Below are positions 7,648 to 18,434 of a DNA stretch of 64,000 nucleotides, one piece after another (within the stretch, counting starts at the first letter, position 1; every line of letters starts with the position of its first letter). Source of the stretch: Metapseudomonas otitidis (GTDB lineage: Bacteria; Pseudomonadota; Gammaproteobacteria; Pseudomonadales; Pseudomonadaceae); NCBI RefSeq assembly GCF_900111835.1, contig NZ_FOJP01000011.1:62001-126000 (forward strand), read 5' to 3'. The position numbers and the translations under genes were made by a program. Below the pieces are notes generated by a model. That model was given only the letters and a program-made list of their open reading frames with translations. It was not told the origin of the DNA and did not search any database.

Positions 7648-8748
7648 TTAGTATCCATCAGAATCAGAGTCAGATAAATCTTCAGTCATATGTTTGCCTA
7701 CCCCGGGTGCAAGGTCTGAAGGGGGGAGTGAGCTGAGGACTATTTTTTCAATAAGTGTGCCGTTTTGAATGAGGTTGGTAAGTAGTGGCGGCGCCTGCCA
7801 ATTTGAGTCCATAATTCCATGTTGCCCTCTACTCGAAGGTAGTAATAGTCGCTCACTACATTTTCTATATAAAAAGAAAAATGCAACGCATTTTGAGCAG
7901 CAAAGCAGTGATACGCCGATATATAATGGGATTGGTTTTTCTTTTGTGAGCAGGCCGTTCTCGCAACTATACCAGTGTATATATTCGAGTATTCTTAGTT
8001 CGGCATGGACATCATTTGACCGGGTTTTTACAACAAAAAACTTTCCATTTTTAATTGCCGTTGCTGCTCTGCTGTTGTCTCTATTTAGTTTTGCATGGTC
8101 ACGCGCGCTCAAAAAAGCCTGCATATCTGCTGAATACGCTGCTGGAGGGCGATTATGATGTTTATTTTTGAGGCTGGCTTTTTCTAAGGCTGAATATTTT
8201 TCTTCCTGAGCAGGAGGGTTGTAGTTGGAGAAAAAAGTGAGAATCTTCTTTTTTATCTCTCTATCAGTAGTTCCTAACTCTCCTTGGCATTTATTGGTGC
8301 TAAAAACTATGCTGGGCGCTCCTAGGTCCCACTGATAAGGAGTCCAGCAAGCAGCAACACACACTTCGTTCTTTAGAGGTCCTGCCTGCAGTAGCCTGCA
8401 AATCCGATCAAGATCGCGCTCGTCTTTATTGGCATCATTCATGAAGCGCTGGCCTATGCCAGCATCTGGCATTGCGGCCATAACTTCATTTCTTAGTGCT
8501 GCTTTTTTTTTCGAGATTGCAATGTTGATTATTTTTTTTGCTTCTTTTTGGAATTCTGCTCTTGTGCTCTGCTTGTTATCGAAGATAGTTCCACTGCAGA
8601 CGTCTCCAGGTATCGTTTGAGTGAACGGCACATCAAGTAGTGAAGAGGTTTTAGCCGTGATGATCGAGTTTGATGCGATATTAAGCTCCGTGATGTTTTT
8701 GGTGTCGCACTTAATCGCTATCGTGGTGAGGAAGCAAGTTATGCACAT
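7648..8748 (-). CDS. Unrecognised AT-rich gene with deaminase-fold signature; candidate T6SS effector
   Basis: I cannot name this 366-residue protein by family with certainty. Residues 248-250 are HAE, followed by ILEYIHWY. PLYIGVS is at 274-280 and CCSKC at 283-287. H-A-E followed some 30 residues later by C-x-x-C is the zinc-site pattern of the cytidine-deaminase superfamily, and the YIGVS run before the cysteines resembles toxin-type deaminases such as the OTT_1508-like group. The N-terminal 200 residues are rich in Lys and Asn with no recognised marker, and the tail is acidic (EDLSDSDSDGY). Base composition is far more AT-rich than its neighbours. It lies 176 bases upstream of vgrG on the same strand. 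Effector function is inferred. The ATG at 8748 has only a weak ribosome binding site, so the true start could be further in. Confidence 0.6.
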   Translation of the reverse strand: MCITCFLTTIAIKCDTKNITELNIASNSIITAKTSSLLDVPFTQTIPGDVCSGTIFDNKQSTRAEFQKEAKKIINIAISKKKAALRNEVMAAMPDAGIGQRFMNDANKDERDLDRICRLLQAGPLKNEVCVAACWTPYQWDLGAPSIVFSTNKCQGELGTTDREIKKKILTFFSNYNPPAQEEKYSALEKASLKNKHHNRPPAAYSADMQAFLSARDHAKLNRDNSRAATAIKNGKFFVVKTRSNDVHAELRILEYIHWYSCENGLLTKEKPIPLYIGVSLLCCSKCVAFFFLYRKCSERLLLPSSRGQHGIMDSNWQAPPLLTNLIQNGTLIEKIVLSSLPPSDLAPGVGKHMTEDLSDSDSDGY

Positions 8749-8851
8749 GTCTCGATCTCGAGTGGTATTTGGAATTAAATTGTAGTGCGAGGTGTGTTTT
8801 AATTTTCTTGTCCTGACGGGATTGTGGGTTGTGTTAAGTGGCTATCCACAG

Positions 8852-9736
8852 CTAAGGGAAATAATATTCTTTTGCTAGATCGCATAACAGATTGTTCCCA
8901 TTTCTATATATATTGAATACGGCAAGTGAGAGCCATTTGTAATAGAGTTGGCCATTCATTTGGTACTTTATTGGGAATCCTTCCTTGTATCTGATTTTTA
9001 CTGTAAGGTGAATTACTTTCTCATACTGCGGGCCATTAATTGTGTTGGCTTGGTGAACAAGTTGCGTGCTATTTGGGAAGTGGCTATTAAGGTCGGAAAG
9101 TTTTTGTGGGTGCTGTGTGTCGGTGAGTTTCATGAGGGAGTTATAGCTCATGCCGTATCCATCTACTTTCGGGAGTCGCGGCTGCCCTCTTTTGTTCTTA
9201 GGGCGCACATGTTGTTGATAAGTTGTAATCAGGCTAAAAAGTTTATCGCGTGCAGCTGTCTGGAATTCATCAATCGTCATGCAGCCTATGGTAGAGTTTG
9301 GCGACGGCCAAGGGTTCTCTGAGTTGTGAATAGACATATCAATTATCAGTCTGTCGTTTGATCGTGGCATCTCTCCCCTCTCGCCGGCCAGCTGATTTGC
9401 TGCCTCTCGAATCATATTGTTCACTGCAGCTGGATCAGCTTGTGTTGTGCTTTTCATTTGTACAGATTTGGCGATAACTGAATCCGAAGCGCCAATTGAA
9501 ACATCTGCATAGCTACCGAGAATCGTTCTTCCTTTGATGGTTCTGTGCTTGTACATTTCAATGAATTCAGCAGAATATCCATTGGATATGCCGTGAATCT
9601 TGTTTGCCCACTCTGTAATCTTATCTAGAAAATATTTGTCGACTGGATTTGCTTGTTTTGAAATGATTTCGTCATAAGCGCTGTATAGTTTCTGAAGCAG
9701 ATCATAAACTTGTCCCAACTTTTGCTTAGTATCCAT
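8852..9736 (-). CDS. Unrecognised AT-rich gene between clpV and the deaminase-like gene
   Basis: The 294-residue soluble protein has no signal peptide or membrane helix, and I do not recognise it securely. The middle contains DVSIGASDSVIAKSVQMKST (residues 78-97), then AANQLAGERGE (112-122) and RLIIDMSIHNSENPWPSP. An acidic residue, then a strand ending in Q-x-K, then a helix with Gln resembles the core of PD-(D/E)xK nucleases in polymorphic toxins. The helix-rich start, DTKQKLGQVYDLLQKLYSAYDE, could be an export or chaperone-binding part. It may be a second effector, an immunity protein or a helper for the downstream deaminase-like protein. Low GC suggests horizontal origin with that gene. 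TCAGGAGATGC precedes the ATG. Confidence 0.5.
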   Translation of the reverse strand: MDTKQKLGQVYDLLQKLYSAYDEIISKQANPVDKYFLDKITEWANKIHGISNGYSAEFIEMYKHRTIKGRTILGSYADVSIGASDSVIAKSVQMKSTTQADPAAVNNMIREAANQLAGERGEMPRSNDRLIIDMSIHNSENPWPSPNSTIGCMTIDEFQTAARDKLFSLITTYQQHVRPKNKRGQPRLPKVDGYGMSYNSLMKLTDTQHPQKLSDLNSHFPNSTQLVHQANTINGPQYEKVIHLTVKIRYKEGFPIKYQMNGQLYYKWLSLAVFNIYRNGNNLLCDLAKEYYFP

Positions 9737-9804
9737 TGCATCTCCTGATAGAGCTTAATTCTAATGGTCGATATTTTTAAAACGATTGCCGTGATGTAAT
9801 TGAG

Positions 9805-12353
<2,549 letters not shown>

Positions 12354-12354
<1 letters not shown>

Positions 12355-13394
12355 CAGGGCGTCTCCTTGGACGGCAGGCCGGCATCGCTGTGCCGCAGGT
12401 GGGTGTCGATGCGTTGCAAGGTGCTGGCGGCGGCCAGGTGCAGCCCGCCGCTCCAGCGCAGGCGTGGCGGTTGCTGGCGGTCCAGGCGCAACGGCGCGCC
12501 GGGGCGCACCAGCAGGCGCAGGTGACAGTCCAGGTCGGGGCCGAGGTAGAGCCCGGCGAGGTCGGCAAGACGCCGGTGCTGCTCGCCGCCGGGCAGGTAG
12601 GCATTGGCCTGCTCGGTGCCCAGCGGGCCGAGGGTGAGGCGGATGCCGGCGTGCTCGTCCCACACCCGGGTGCCGGCGATGGCGTCGCGGCCCAGGCCGA
12701 GGTTGCGGCCGCCGCGTTGCAGGCGGCTGCGGCTGGCCGGGGGGATCTCCCGCCAGGCGCCCTGGTAGGCCTCGTAGTCGACCGCCACGCCGAACTGGTG
12801 GCGCACCAGCACGGCGAAGCCGGCCAGGGAGCGGCGCGGGCCGTTGAACAGCGCGGCGCGGGCGGTGATGGCAGCGTCCGGCAGGTCCATGCGCTGCTGC
12901 AGGCTGCGCGGCAGCAGGCCGGCCAGTGCCAGCAGCGGCGGGTGTACGGGGGCTCGCTCGGGCGGCTGGAAGCCGAGGGCCAGGCGATGCCGACCCAGCA
13001 CGCGATAGAGCTGGGCGAGCAGGCGGTTCTGGAACAGGTCGAGGAATTCGGCCGGGGCGTGGTCCTTGTGGCGGGCACGCTGTTGCAGCCATTCCTGGTA
13101 GGCGTAGGGCAGCGGGCCGTCGGGGCCGCCGAGGCCGAATACGGCGGTGCTCAGCACAGGGGGCTGCCCCGGCTTTTCCTCCAGGCGTTCCACCTGGCTG
13201 GCGGCGAAGGTCGGCGTGAGTGGCCCGCGCAGGCGCAGGGCCTCGTCGTCCGGGCTGCTGCCCTGGCCCAGTGGCGTGGCATCGGGGCGCTCGCGCTCCA
13301 GCAGCAACAGGGCCTGGAGGAATTCGAAGGCCTGGGGCCTGTCGCGCAGGCGCTGGCTCAGAGGCTGAGGGGCTTGCCGGCCTGGGGCTGCCAT
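12354..13394 (-). CDS. tssG: T6SS baseplate subunit TssG
   Basis: TssG (346 residues from the ATG at 13394) pairs with TssF in the baseplate wedge. Recognisable segments are the N-terminal RLRDRPQAFEFLQALLLLER, then PAEFLDLFQNRLLAQLYRVLGRHRLALGF, and GTRVWDEHAGIRLTLGPL near the C-terminus. The start overlaps tssF by 37 bases, and the stop overlaps the clpV start. In-frame sequence further upstream lies inside tssF and is not expected to be translated in this frame. Confidence 0.93.
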
Positions 13395-15145
13395 GTCCGC
13401 ACCTCCTTGTCGTGATCCACCAGCACCGTGCGCACGAAGCGGTTGGGCGTGGCGTAGAGGGAGAAGAACTGCGCCAGCACGGCGGAGAACAGCACGGCGC
13501 TGCTGCCGGCGAAGTGCTGCGGGTCGAGGCGGATGCGCACCTCCAGGCCGTTGCGCCAGCCGCGCCAGGCGTCGTCGCCGACCCGTGCTACGACCCGTTC
13601 GCTGGTGAGCTCCACGAGGCCGTCCACCTGGCGTCGTGGCCCGGCTTCGTCCCGCAGGTTGTGCAGGTGCAGCAGCTCGCGCAGGGCGTCCAGGGCCTCG
13701 GGGCCTTCCACCAGGGACAGGTGGTTGAGGCTGAGCTGGGACACCAGGCGCCAGCGCGAGGGGCCGGCGAGGCGCGGCAGGCTCTGCGGCGTGGGCGGTG
13801 CCAGCAGGCTGGCCAGGGCCACCGGGCCGGGGCGCTCGAAGCCCAGGCGGGTGCCGGCGGGCAGGTTCTCGGCCAGGTGCCGGTTGGTGCACAGCAGCTC
13901 GGCGGTGAGGCTGTATTCGGGGGCGTCGTGCAGCGGGTCGAAGGCGGTGTCCACCAGGCTCAGCAGCAGGTCGCTGCCGGGGCGTGCCGGGTTCAGGCCC
14001 TGGACGCGCCGGGCATGCCAGTAGAGGCCGGCGCCGGCATGGCTGTGGCCGTAGTAGGCCGGCACGCGGCGCACGCCCTGGGGCGTGGCGGCGCGGACGC
14101 TGCGGACGCTGTGGATCTCCACGCTGCTCTCGCGGTGGGCGTCGGCCACCAGGCGGTATTCGCTGCGGGTACCGTCCGGGCGCAGGGGCTCGGAGGTGCG
14201 CGGGAACAGGTTGATGGCCGGGGCGCAGCCCAGGCGCAGTTCACTGGCCTGCAGGTGCGGCCGGCCCGATGGGGCGCGGTCGAAGGCGATCAGCACCTGG
14301 CAGTCGCGCCCGCCGCCGGCCGGTGGCAGCAGCGGCAGGTCGAAGAAGGCGAACTTGTCGGGGAAGGCGAAGTACTCCGCCAGCAGGCGCAGGCCGGGGT
14401 GCTGGCCGTCTTCGTCGGGCAGCAGCGCCTGGTCGCCGGCGAAACCCACCGGGGCGATCTCGCCGGGCACCGGCTGCAGCGGGCTGTCCGGGGCGCCGCT
14501 CCACACCCCGAGGCTGTGGGCGCCGAGCAGGTCGTAGAGCGTGGCGTTGGTCATCGGCGAGGCGGCCAGGTGCACCCGCAGGTGGCGCACCGGCAGTTGC
14601 GACCAGTCGAATTCGCCCAGGCATTCCAGGGTCAGGCGCAGGGCCGAGCGCGCGCGCGGGTGGCCGGAGAAGGCCACGGCGGCATCGCCGTCCAGCAGGG
14701 TCGCTTCGCGGATGCGCAGCGGCCAGAGCACGGCTTCGGCGCTGGTGCGCAGGTGCACGCTGGCACCGTCGCGGGTGGTGACGAACAGCGGCGTGTCGCG
14801 GGGCAGGCGGTAGCCTTCGGCGAGGCTGCCCTGGGTCGGGTCCGGCTCGAACTGCACGATGGCGCAGGAGGGCAGGGGCCTCAGCACCAGGGGGTAGAGC
14901 TGCTCCAGCAGGGCGTCGCTGAATTCGGCGTAGTCGTCGTCGAGGCGCCGGTGCAGCCGCGCGCTGAGCAGGGCGAAGCCTTCCAGCAGCCGTTCGACGT
15001 GGGGGTCCGGGCATTCGCCGGGGGCCAGTTCCAGGCGCCGCGCCACCTTCGGGTAGCGCTGGGCGAAGCTGTTGCCGGCGTGGCGCAGCCAGGTGAGTTC
15101 GCGCTGGTAGTAGTCCAGCAGGTCGGCATCAATCGAGTCGCTCAT
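13358..15145 (-). CDS. tssF: T6SS baseplate subunit TssF
   Basis: This 595-residue protein starts MSDSIDADLLDYYQRELTWL and contains FAQRYPKVARRLELAPGECPDPHVERLLEGFALL and later GTRSEYRLVADAHRESSVEIHSV, all conserved in TssF. It forms the wedge with TssG and TssE around the VgrG hub, in the cytoplasm at the inner membrane. It overlaps tssE by 17 bases and tssG by 37 bases. The length is normal. Confidence 0.96.
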   Translation of the reverse strand: MSDSIDADLLDYYQRELTWLRHAGNSFAQRYPKVARRLELAPGECPDPHVERLLEGFALLSARLHRRLDDDYAEFSDALLEQLYPLVLRPLPSCAIVQFEPDPTQGSLAEGYRLPRDTPLFVTTRDGASVHLRTSAEAVLWPLRIREATLLDGDAAVAFSGHPRARSALRLTLECLGEFDWSQLPVRHLRVHLAASPMTNATLYDLLGAHSLGVWSGAPDSPLQPVPGEIAPVGFAGDQALLPDEDGQHPGLRLLAEYFAFPDKFAFFDLPLLPPAGGGRDCQVLIAFDRAPSGRPHLQASELRLGCAPAINLFPRTSEPLRPDGTRSEYRLVADAHRESSVEIHSVRSVRAATPQGVRRVPAYYGHSHAGAGLYWHARRVQGLNPARPGSDLLLSLVDTAFDPLHDAPEYSLTAELLCTNRHLAENLPAGTRLGFERPGPVALASLLAPPTPQSLPRLAGPSRWRLVSQLSLNHLSLVEGPEALDALRELLHLHNLRDEAGPRRQVDGLVELTSERVVARVGDDAWRGWRNGLEVRIRLDPQHFAGSSAVLFSAVLAQFFSLYATPNRFVRTVLVDHDKEVRTWQPQAGKPLSL

Positions 15146-15569
15146 GGCGCACCTCCAGGCCGTCGTCGCCGGGGGCGAGGAGGAACAGCGCCGGCCAGCT
15201 GCGGCGACCGCTGCGCAGGTGCCCGGCCAGGCGAATGCCGAGGCGCTGGGGCTGGTCGGGCAGGGCTTCGACGTCGATCTCGCTCAGCTGCAGGCGGGGT
15301 TCGAAGTGCTGCACGGCGGCGCGCAGTTCCCGCAGCAGCAGGCGCCGGTCATCCACCCGCAGAGCCTGCAGGGCGCTCCAGTCGGCGATGCCGTAGTCCA
15401 GCACGGTCAGTGGCCGGCCGGGCGCGCGGGGTGGGCGGCGGGTGTTGAGCAGGCGCGCCAGCTCCAGGCGGACGGACTCGGCCAGGGCGTCGCGGTCGAA
15501 GTCCGGCGCCTCGTCCGCCTGGGCGGAGAGGCGCTCGAACAGGGGGGGCAGCAGTCCGCTGTACGGCAT
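15129..15569 (-). CDS. tssE: T6SS baseplate gp25-like subunit TssE
   Basis: TssE (146 residues) is the gp25-like protein that starts sheath polymerisation. The conserved stretches ESVRLELARLLNTRR, SVLDYGI-like VLDYGIADW and FEPRLQ are present, with an intact E-x-x-I/L-x-x-LL type core. It lies 15 bases after hcp and overlaps tssF. The ATG at 15569 is the only sensible start. Confidence 0.93.
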   Translation of the reverse strand: MPYSGLLPPLFERLSAQADEAPDFDRDALAESVRLELARLLNTRRPPRAPGRPLTVLDYGIADWSALQALRVDDRRLLLRELRAAVQHFEPRLQLSEIDVEALPDQPQRLGIRLAGHLRSGRRSWPALFLLAPGDDGLEVRHERLD

Positions 15570-15584
15570 GGAGCGGCGGCGTCC

Positions 15585-16082
15585 TTACTTGACGAGCTTG
15601 TTGGCGGCCAGGTCCCAGGTGGAGGCGGCGGTGCCTTCCTTGGTGCCGTCGTCCTTCTGCGCGGTGAGTTCCCATTTGATCTTGGTGAAGTTCAGCGAGA
15701 GGGTTTCCACCGGCTTGCCGCCGGCACCGCCGCTGACGCTGACGTTGGAGAGCACCACGTTGTCGAGGGTGTAGATGATGAACGGCAGCAGCTTGCCGTC
15801 GCCTTCTGCGGCGTTGCGGCCGATGGTGATCTTGGCCGTGGCGATGGGCTTGCCGGCGCAGCAGTATTCGTTGAGCGAGGGGGTGGCGGTGTCGACGAAC
15901 TTGGTGACGGTGAACTCGCCGATGTGCGGCTTGCCGGAGGTGCGCTCCGAGTTGCTGACGTCGTTGGTGACCTGCATCGCCACGTTGTGGCTGTAGGACA
16001 TCAACTCGATCTTGTCGGTGTAGCCCTCGAGCAGGCTGTCGCCTTTGATGTCGTCGCCGAGGTCGAGAATGATGGCATCCAT
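15585..16082 (-). CDS. hcp: T6SS inner-tube protein Hcp (TssD)
   Basis: The 165-residue Hcp hexamer stacks to form the expelled tube and can carry small effectors. The sequence MDAIILDLGDDIKGDS, then HIGEFTVTKFVDTATPSL and a C-terminal LSLNFTKIKWEL is typical. There is no extension or fused toxin. It follows tssC after 82 bases that contain a strong hairpin (16132-16158), which may allow Hcp to be made at a different level from its neighbours. Confidence 0.97.
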   Translation of the reverse strand: MDAIILDLGDDIKGDSLLEGYTDKIELMSYSHNVAMQVTNDVSNSERTSGKPHIGEFTVTKFVDTATPSLNEYCCAGKPIATAKITIGRNAAEGDGKLLPFIIYTLDNVVLSNVSVSGGAGGKPVETLSLNFTKIKWELTAQKDDGTKEGTAASTWDLAANKLVK

Positions 16083-16131
16083 CGCGGATAACTCCTGGGT
16101 CTGGAAACGGGGTGGATCGTGAGAGAGGCGA

Positions 16132-16158
16132 GCCCCCGCCGGAGCGGCCGGCGGGGGC
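16132..16158. promoter_or_regulatory. Strong hairpin between tssC and hcp
   Basis: GCCCCCGCCGG (16132-16142) and CCGGCGGGGGC (16148-16158) form a perfect 11-base-pair, all-GC stem with a five-base loop in the tssC-hcp gap. No U-tract follows on the minus strand, so it may be an mRNA-protecting or partially terminating structure rather than a full terminator. Its role in setting Hcp level is inference. Confidence 0.6.
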
Positions 16159-16164
16159 GTCGGG

Positions 16165-17643
16165 TCAGGCCGCTACCGGCGGCGGCAGGCTGGCCACCAG
16201 GCGGATCGAGGCGGTCAGCTCCTCCAGCTGGAAGTGCGGGCGCAGGAACACGGTGGCGCGGTAGACGCCCGGCTTGCCGGCGACTTCCGAGACGTCCACG
16301 CGGGCTTCGCGCAGCGGGTACTGGGCCTTGATCTCCTGGGGCGCGTTGTCGTTGATCAGCACGTAGTCCGCGATCCAGTTGTTGAGGTAGGTCTGTACGT
16401 TGTCGCGGGTCATGAAGCTGCCCACCTTGTCGCGCATGATCACCTTCAGGTAGTGGGCGAAGCGCGAGGCGGCCAGCACGTACGGCAACATGGCCGAGAT
16501 GCGTGCGTTGGCGTTGGCCTCGTTGGTGTTGTAGACCTTGGCCTTGTTGGTGGTCTGGCCGCCGAAGAACACCGCCATGTCGGTGTTCTTCTTGTGGCAG
16601 AGGGAGATGAAACCGAGGTCGTTCAGCTCCTTCTCGCGGCGGTCGGTGATCGCCACTTCGGTCGGGCACTTCAGCGTCAGGTCGCCGGACAGGGTGCGGA
16701 AGGTGTGGGCCGGCAGCCCCTCTACCGCGCCGCCGCCCTCGGCGCCGCGGATCGCCGCGCACCAGCCGTATTTGGCGAAGGCGCTGGTGATGCGGGCGGC
16801 CAGCAGCCAGGCGGCGTTGCCCCAGAGGTACTTGGAGTGGTCGGTGCCGTTGACGTCCTCGACGTAGTCCATGCCTTCCACCGGCTTGGTGTCCGGGCCG
16901 TAGGGCAGGCGCAGGAGGAAGTTCGGCAGCACCAGGGAGACGTAGCGCGAATCCTCGCTCTCGCGGAAGCTGCGCCACTTGATCAGCTCCAGGCTCTCGA
17001 AGATCTTGCCGAGCTCACGGGGCACGGCCAGCTCGGTGAAGCTGTTCATGTCGAACAGCTTGGGGTTGGCGGCGGCGATGAAGGGCGCGTGGGCGGCGGC
17101 GGCGACGTTGGAGAGTTTCTCCAGCAGGGCCACGTCCTGGGGGTGGCGGCCGAAGGCGTAGTCGCCCACCAGCAGGCTGAACGGGTGCCCGCCGAAGGTG
17201 CCGTATTCCTCTTCGTAGATCTTCTTGAACAGCGCGCTCTGGTCGAACTCGACGGCCTTCTCCAGGTCGTTCTGCAACTCTTTCTGGGTGACGTTGAGCA
17301 GGCGCAGTTTCAGGCGGCTGCTGGTCTCGGTCTGGTCCACCAGCATGTGCAGGCCGCGCCAGGAGGCTTCCAGCTTCTGCAGCTCGGGGTGGTGCAGGAC
17401 TTCGTTGAGCTGGTCGCTGATCAGCTTGTCGATCTGGCTGATGCGGTCGTTGATCATGGCCACGGTGTCCTTGTCGATGGCCATGCCTTCGTCGAGGACC
17501 TGGGTGGCGAACTCCGCGAGCAGGTCGCGGGCGTAGCCCTGCTGGCTCTCGTCGTGGGCCATGCGGCCCTCGGCGATGATGCGGTCGAGCAGGGTCAGGG
17601 TCTGGGTCGTGCTCTCGCTGGATGCACCGGCTTCGGTTGCCAT
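16165..17643 (-). CDS. tssC: T6SS contractile sheath large subunit TssC
   Basis: The 492-residue TssC (VipB) co-polymerises with TssB into the contractile sheath. Conserved parts include MINDRISQIDKLISDQLNEVLHHPELQKLEASWRGLHML, FGGHPFSLLVGDYAFGRHPQD and a C-terminal PLREARVDVSEVAGKPGVYRA followed by FLRPHFQLEELTASIRLVA. Length and order are normal. It starts with ATG at 17643, 29 bases after tssB. Confidence 0.97.
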   Translation of the reverse strand: MATEAGASSESTTQTLTLLDRIIAEGRMAHDESQQGYARDLLAEFATQVLDEGMAIDKDTVAMINDRISQIDKLISDQLNEVLHHPELQKLEASWRGLHMLVDQTETSSRLKLRLLNVTQKELQNDLEKAVEFDQSALFKKIYEEEYGTFGGHPFSLLVGDYAFGRHPQDVALLEKLSNVAAAAHAPFIAAANPKLFDMNSFTELAVPRELGKIFESLELIKWRSFRESEDSRYVSLVLPNFLLRLPYGPDTKPVEGMDYVEDVNGTDHSKYLWGNAAWLLAARITSAFAKYGWCAAIRGAEGGGAVEGLPAHTFRTLSGDLTLKCPTEVAITDRREKELNDLGFISLCHKKNTDMAVFFGGQTTNKAKVYNTNEANANARISAMLPYVLAASRFAHYLKVIMRDKVGSFMTRDNVQTYLNNWIADYVLINDNAPQEIKAQYPLREARVDVSEVAGKPGVYRATVFLRPHFQLEELTASIRLVASLPPPVAA

Positions 17644-17672
17644 TGCGTTGTCTCCGGGAATTCGGGGGTCGG

Positions 17673-18230
17673 TCAGGCCGGTTCGGCCGGTGCTTCGCCA
17701 TCGGCTGCGGCGGCGCCATCAGCGGCCGGCGCCTCACCTTCGGGGCGGGCGGACTTGATCTCCTGCAGGCCTTCGGTGTTGCTCACCACCTCCTGCAGCA
17801 GCTTGTCGAGGTCGTCGTTGCCGTCGAGCTTGGTGAGCAGGTCGCGCAGGCGCTGGCGGGCCTCGTAGAGACGGCGCAGCGGGGTGATCTGCTTGACGAT
17901 GTTGACCGGGTCGAAGTCGTCGAAGTGACGGAAGCGCAGCTCGACGTTGAGCTTGCTGCCGTCGCCGCTGATGGTGTTCTCCACCTGCAGGGTGCTGCGC
18001 GGTTCGATGGAGGCGAGCACCTCGTTGAAGTTGTCGCGGTCGAGTTCGGTGAAACGACGTTCGATCAGCTTGGGCAGGGGCTTGTCGGGCTTGCCGGAGA
18101 GGTCGGCGAGGATGCCGACCACGAGGGGCAGCTCCTTCTTCTCGATGGCGTTGCCGATCTCGACGTCGTAGGTGATCTGGACGCGGGGCGGGCGGATCCG
18201 GTCCAGCTTGTGCTGCGTGCTTTCTGCCAT
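17673..18230 (-). CDS. tssB: T6SS contractile sheath small subunit TssB
   Basis: This 185-residue TssB (VipA) carries the conserved RIRPPRVQITYDVEIGNAIEKKELPLVVGILADLSGKP and RRFTELDRDNFNEVLASIEP motifs, followed by the VENTISG segment. The ATG at 18230 gives MAESTQHKLDR, the family start; a TTG seven codons upstream is possible but lacks support. The C-terminus is an Ala/Glu-rich tail. It is the first gene of the leftward T6SS operon, with its promoter in the 18.23-18.43 kb gap. Confidence 0.95.
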   Translation of the reverse strand: MAESTQHKLDRIRPPRVQITYDVEIGNAIEKKELPLVVGILADLSGKPDKPLPKLIERRFTELDRDNFNEVLASIEPRSTLQVENTISGDGSKLNVELRFRHFDDFDPVNIVKQITPLRRLYEARQRLRDLLTKLDGNDDLDKLLQEVVSNTEGLQEIKSARPEGEAPAADGAAAADGEAPAEPA

Positions 18231-18356
18231 GGTGAGGGGGCTCCGATGCAATGCTTCGAGCGCAATGCCTCGGCGACGCCTGCCATTGCACTCCCTTGCG
18301 AGGCCGCCGGAACGACGCGGCCTGGAGCCGGTGCCTGTCCGTGGCGGTCCTACAGA

Positions 18357-18418
18357 TTCGTCTGTCAGACGAACTATCCAGACACGCTAGAACAGGTTTA
18401 TAAATTTGCAAACGCAAA
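18357..18418. promoter_or_regulatory. Divergent tssB / tssJ promoter region with two dyads
   Basis: TTCGTCTG-T-CAGACGAA at 18357-18373 is a perfect 8-1-8 dyad, and TTTGC-AAAC-GCAAA at 18405-18418 is a 5-4-5 dyad. Between them is an AT-rich TTTATAAATTT that could hold a -10 (TATAAA, 18398-18403) for tssJ. The gap (18231-18434) separates the two T6SS operons, so a regulator bound here could control both. No cognate regulator gene lies within the cluster. Confidence 0.45.
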
Positions 18419-18434
18419 CCAAGAACGGACCTCC

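Noticed and set aside
7769-8158. Plus-strand open frame inside the deaminase-like gene
   Set aside because: It is antisense to the better supported minus-strand gene, with no ribosome binding site of note and no recognisable motif.
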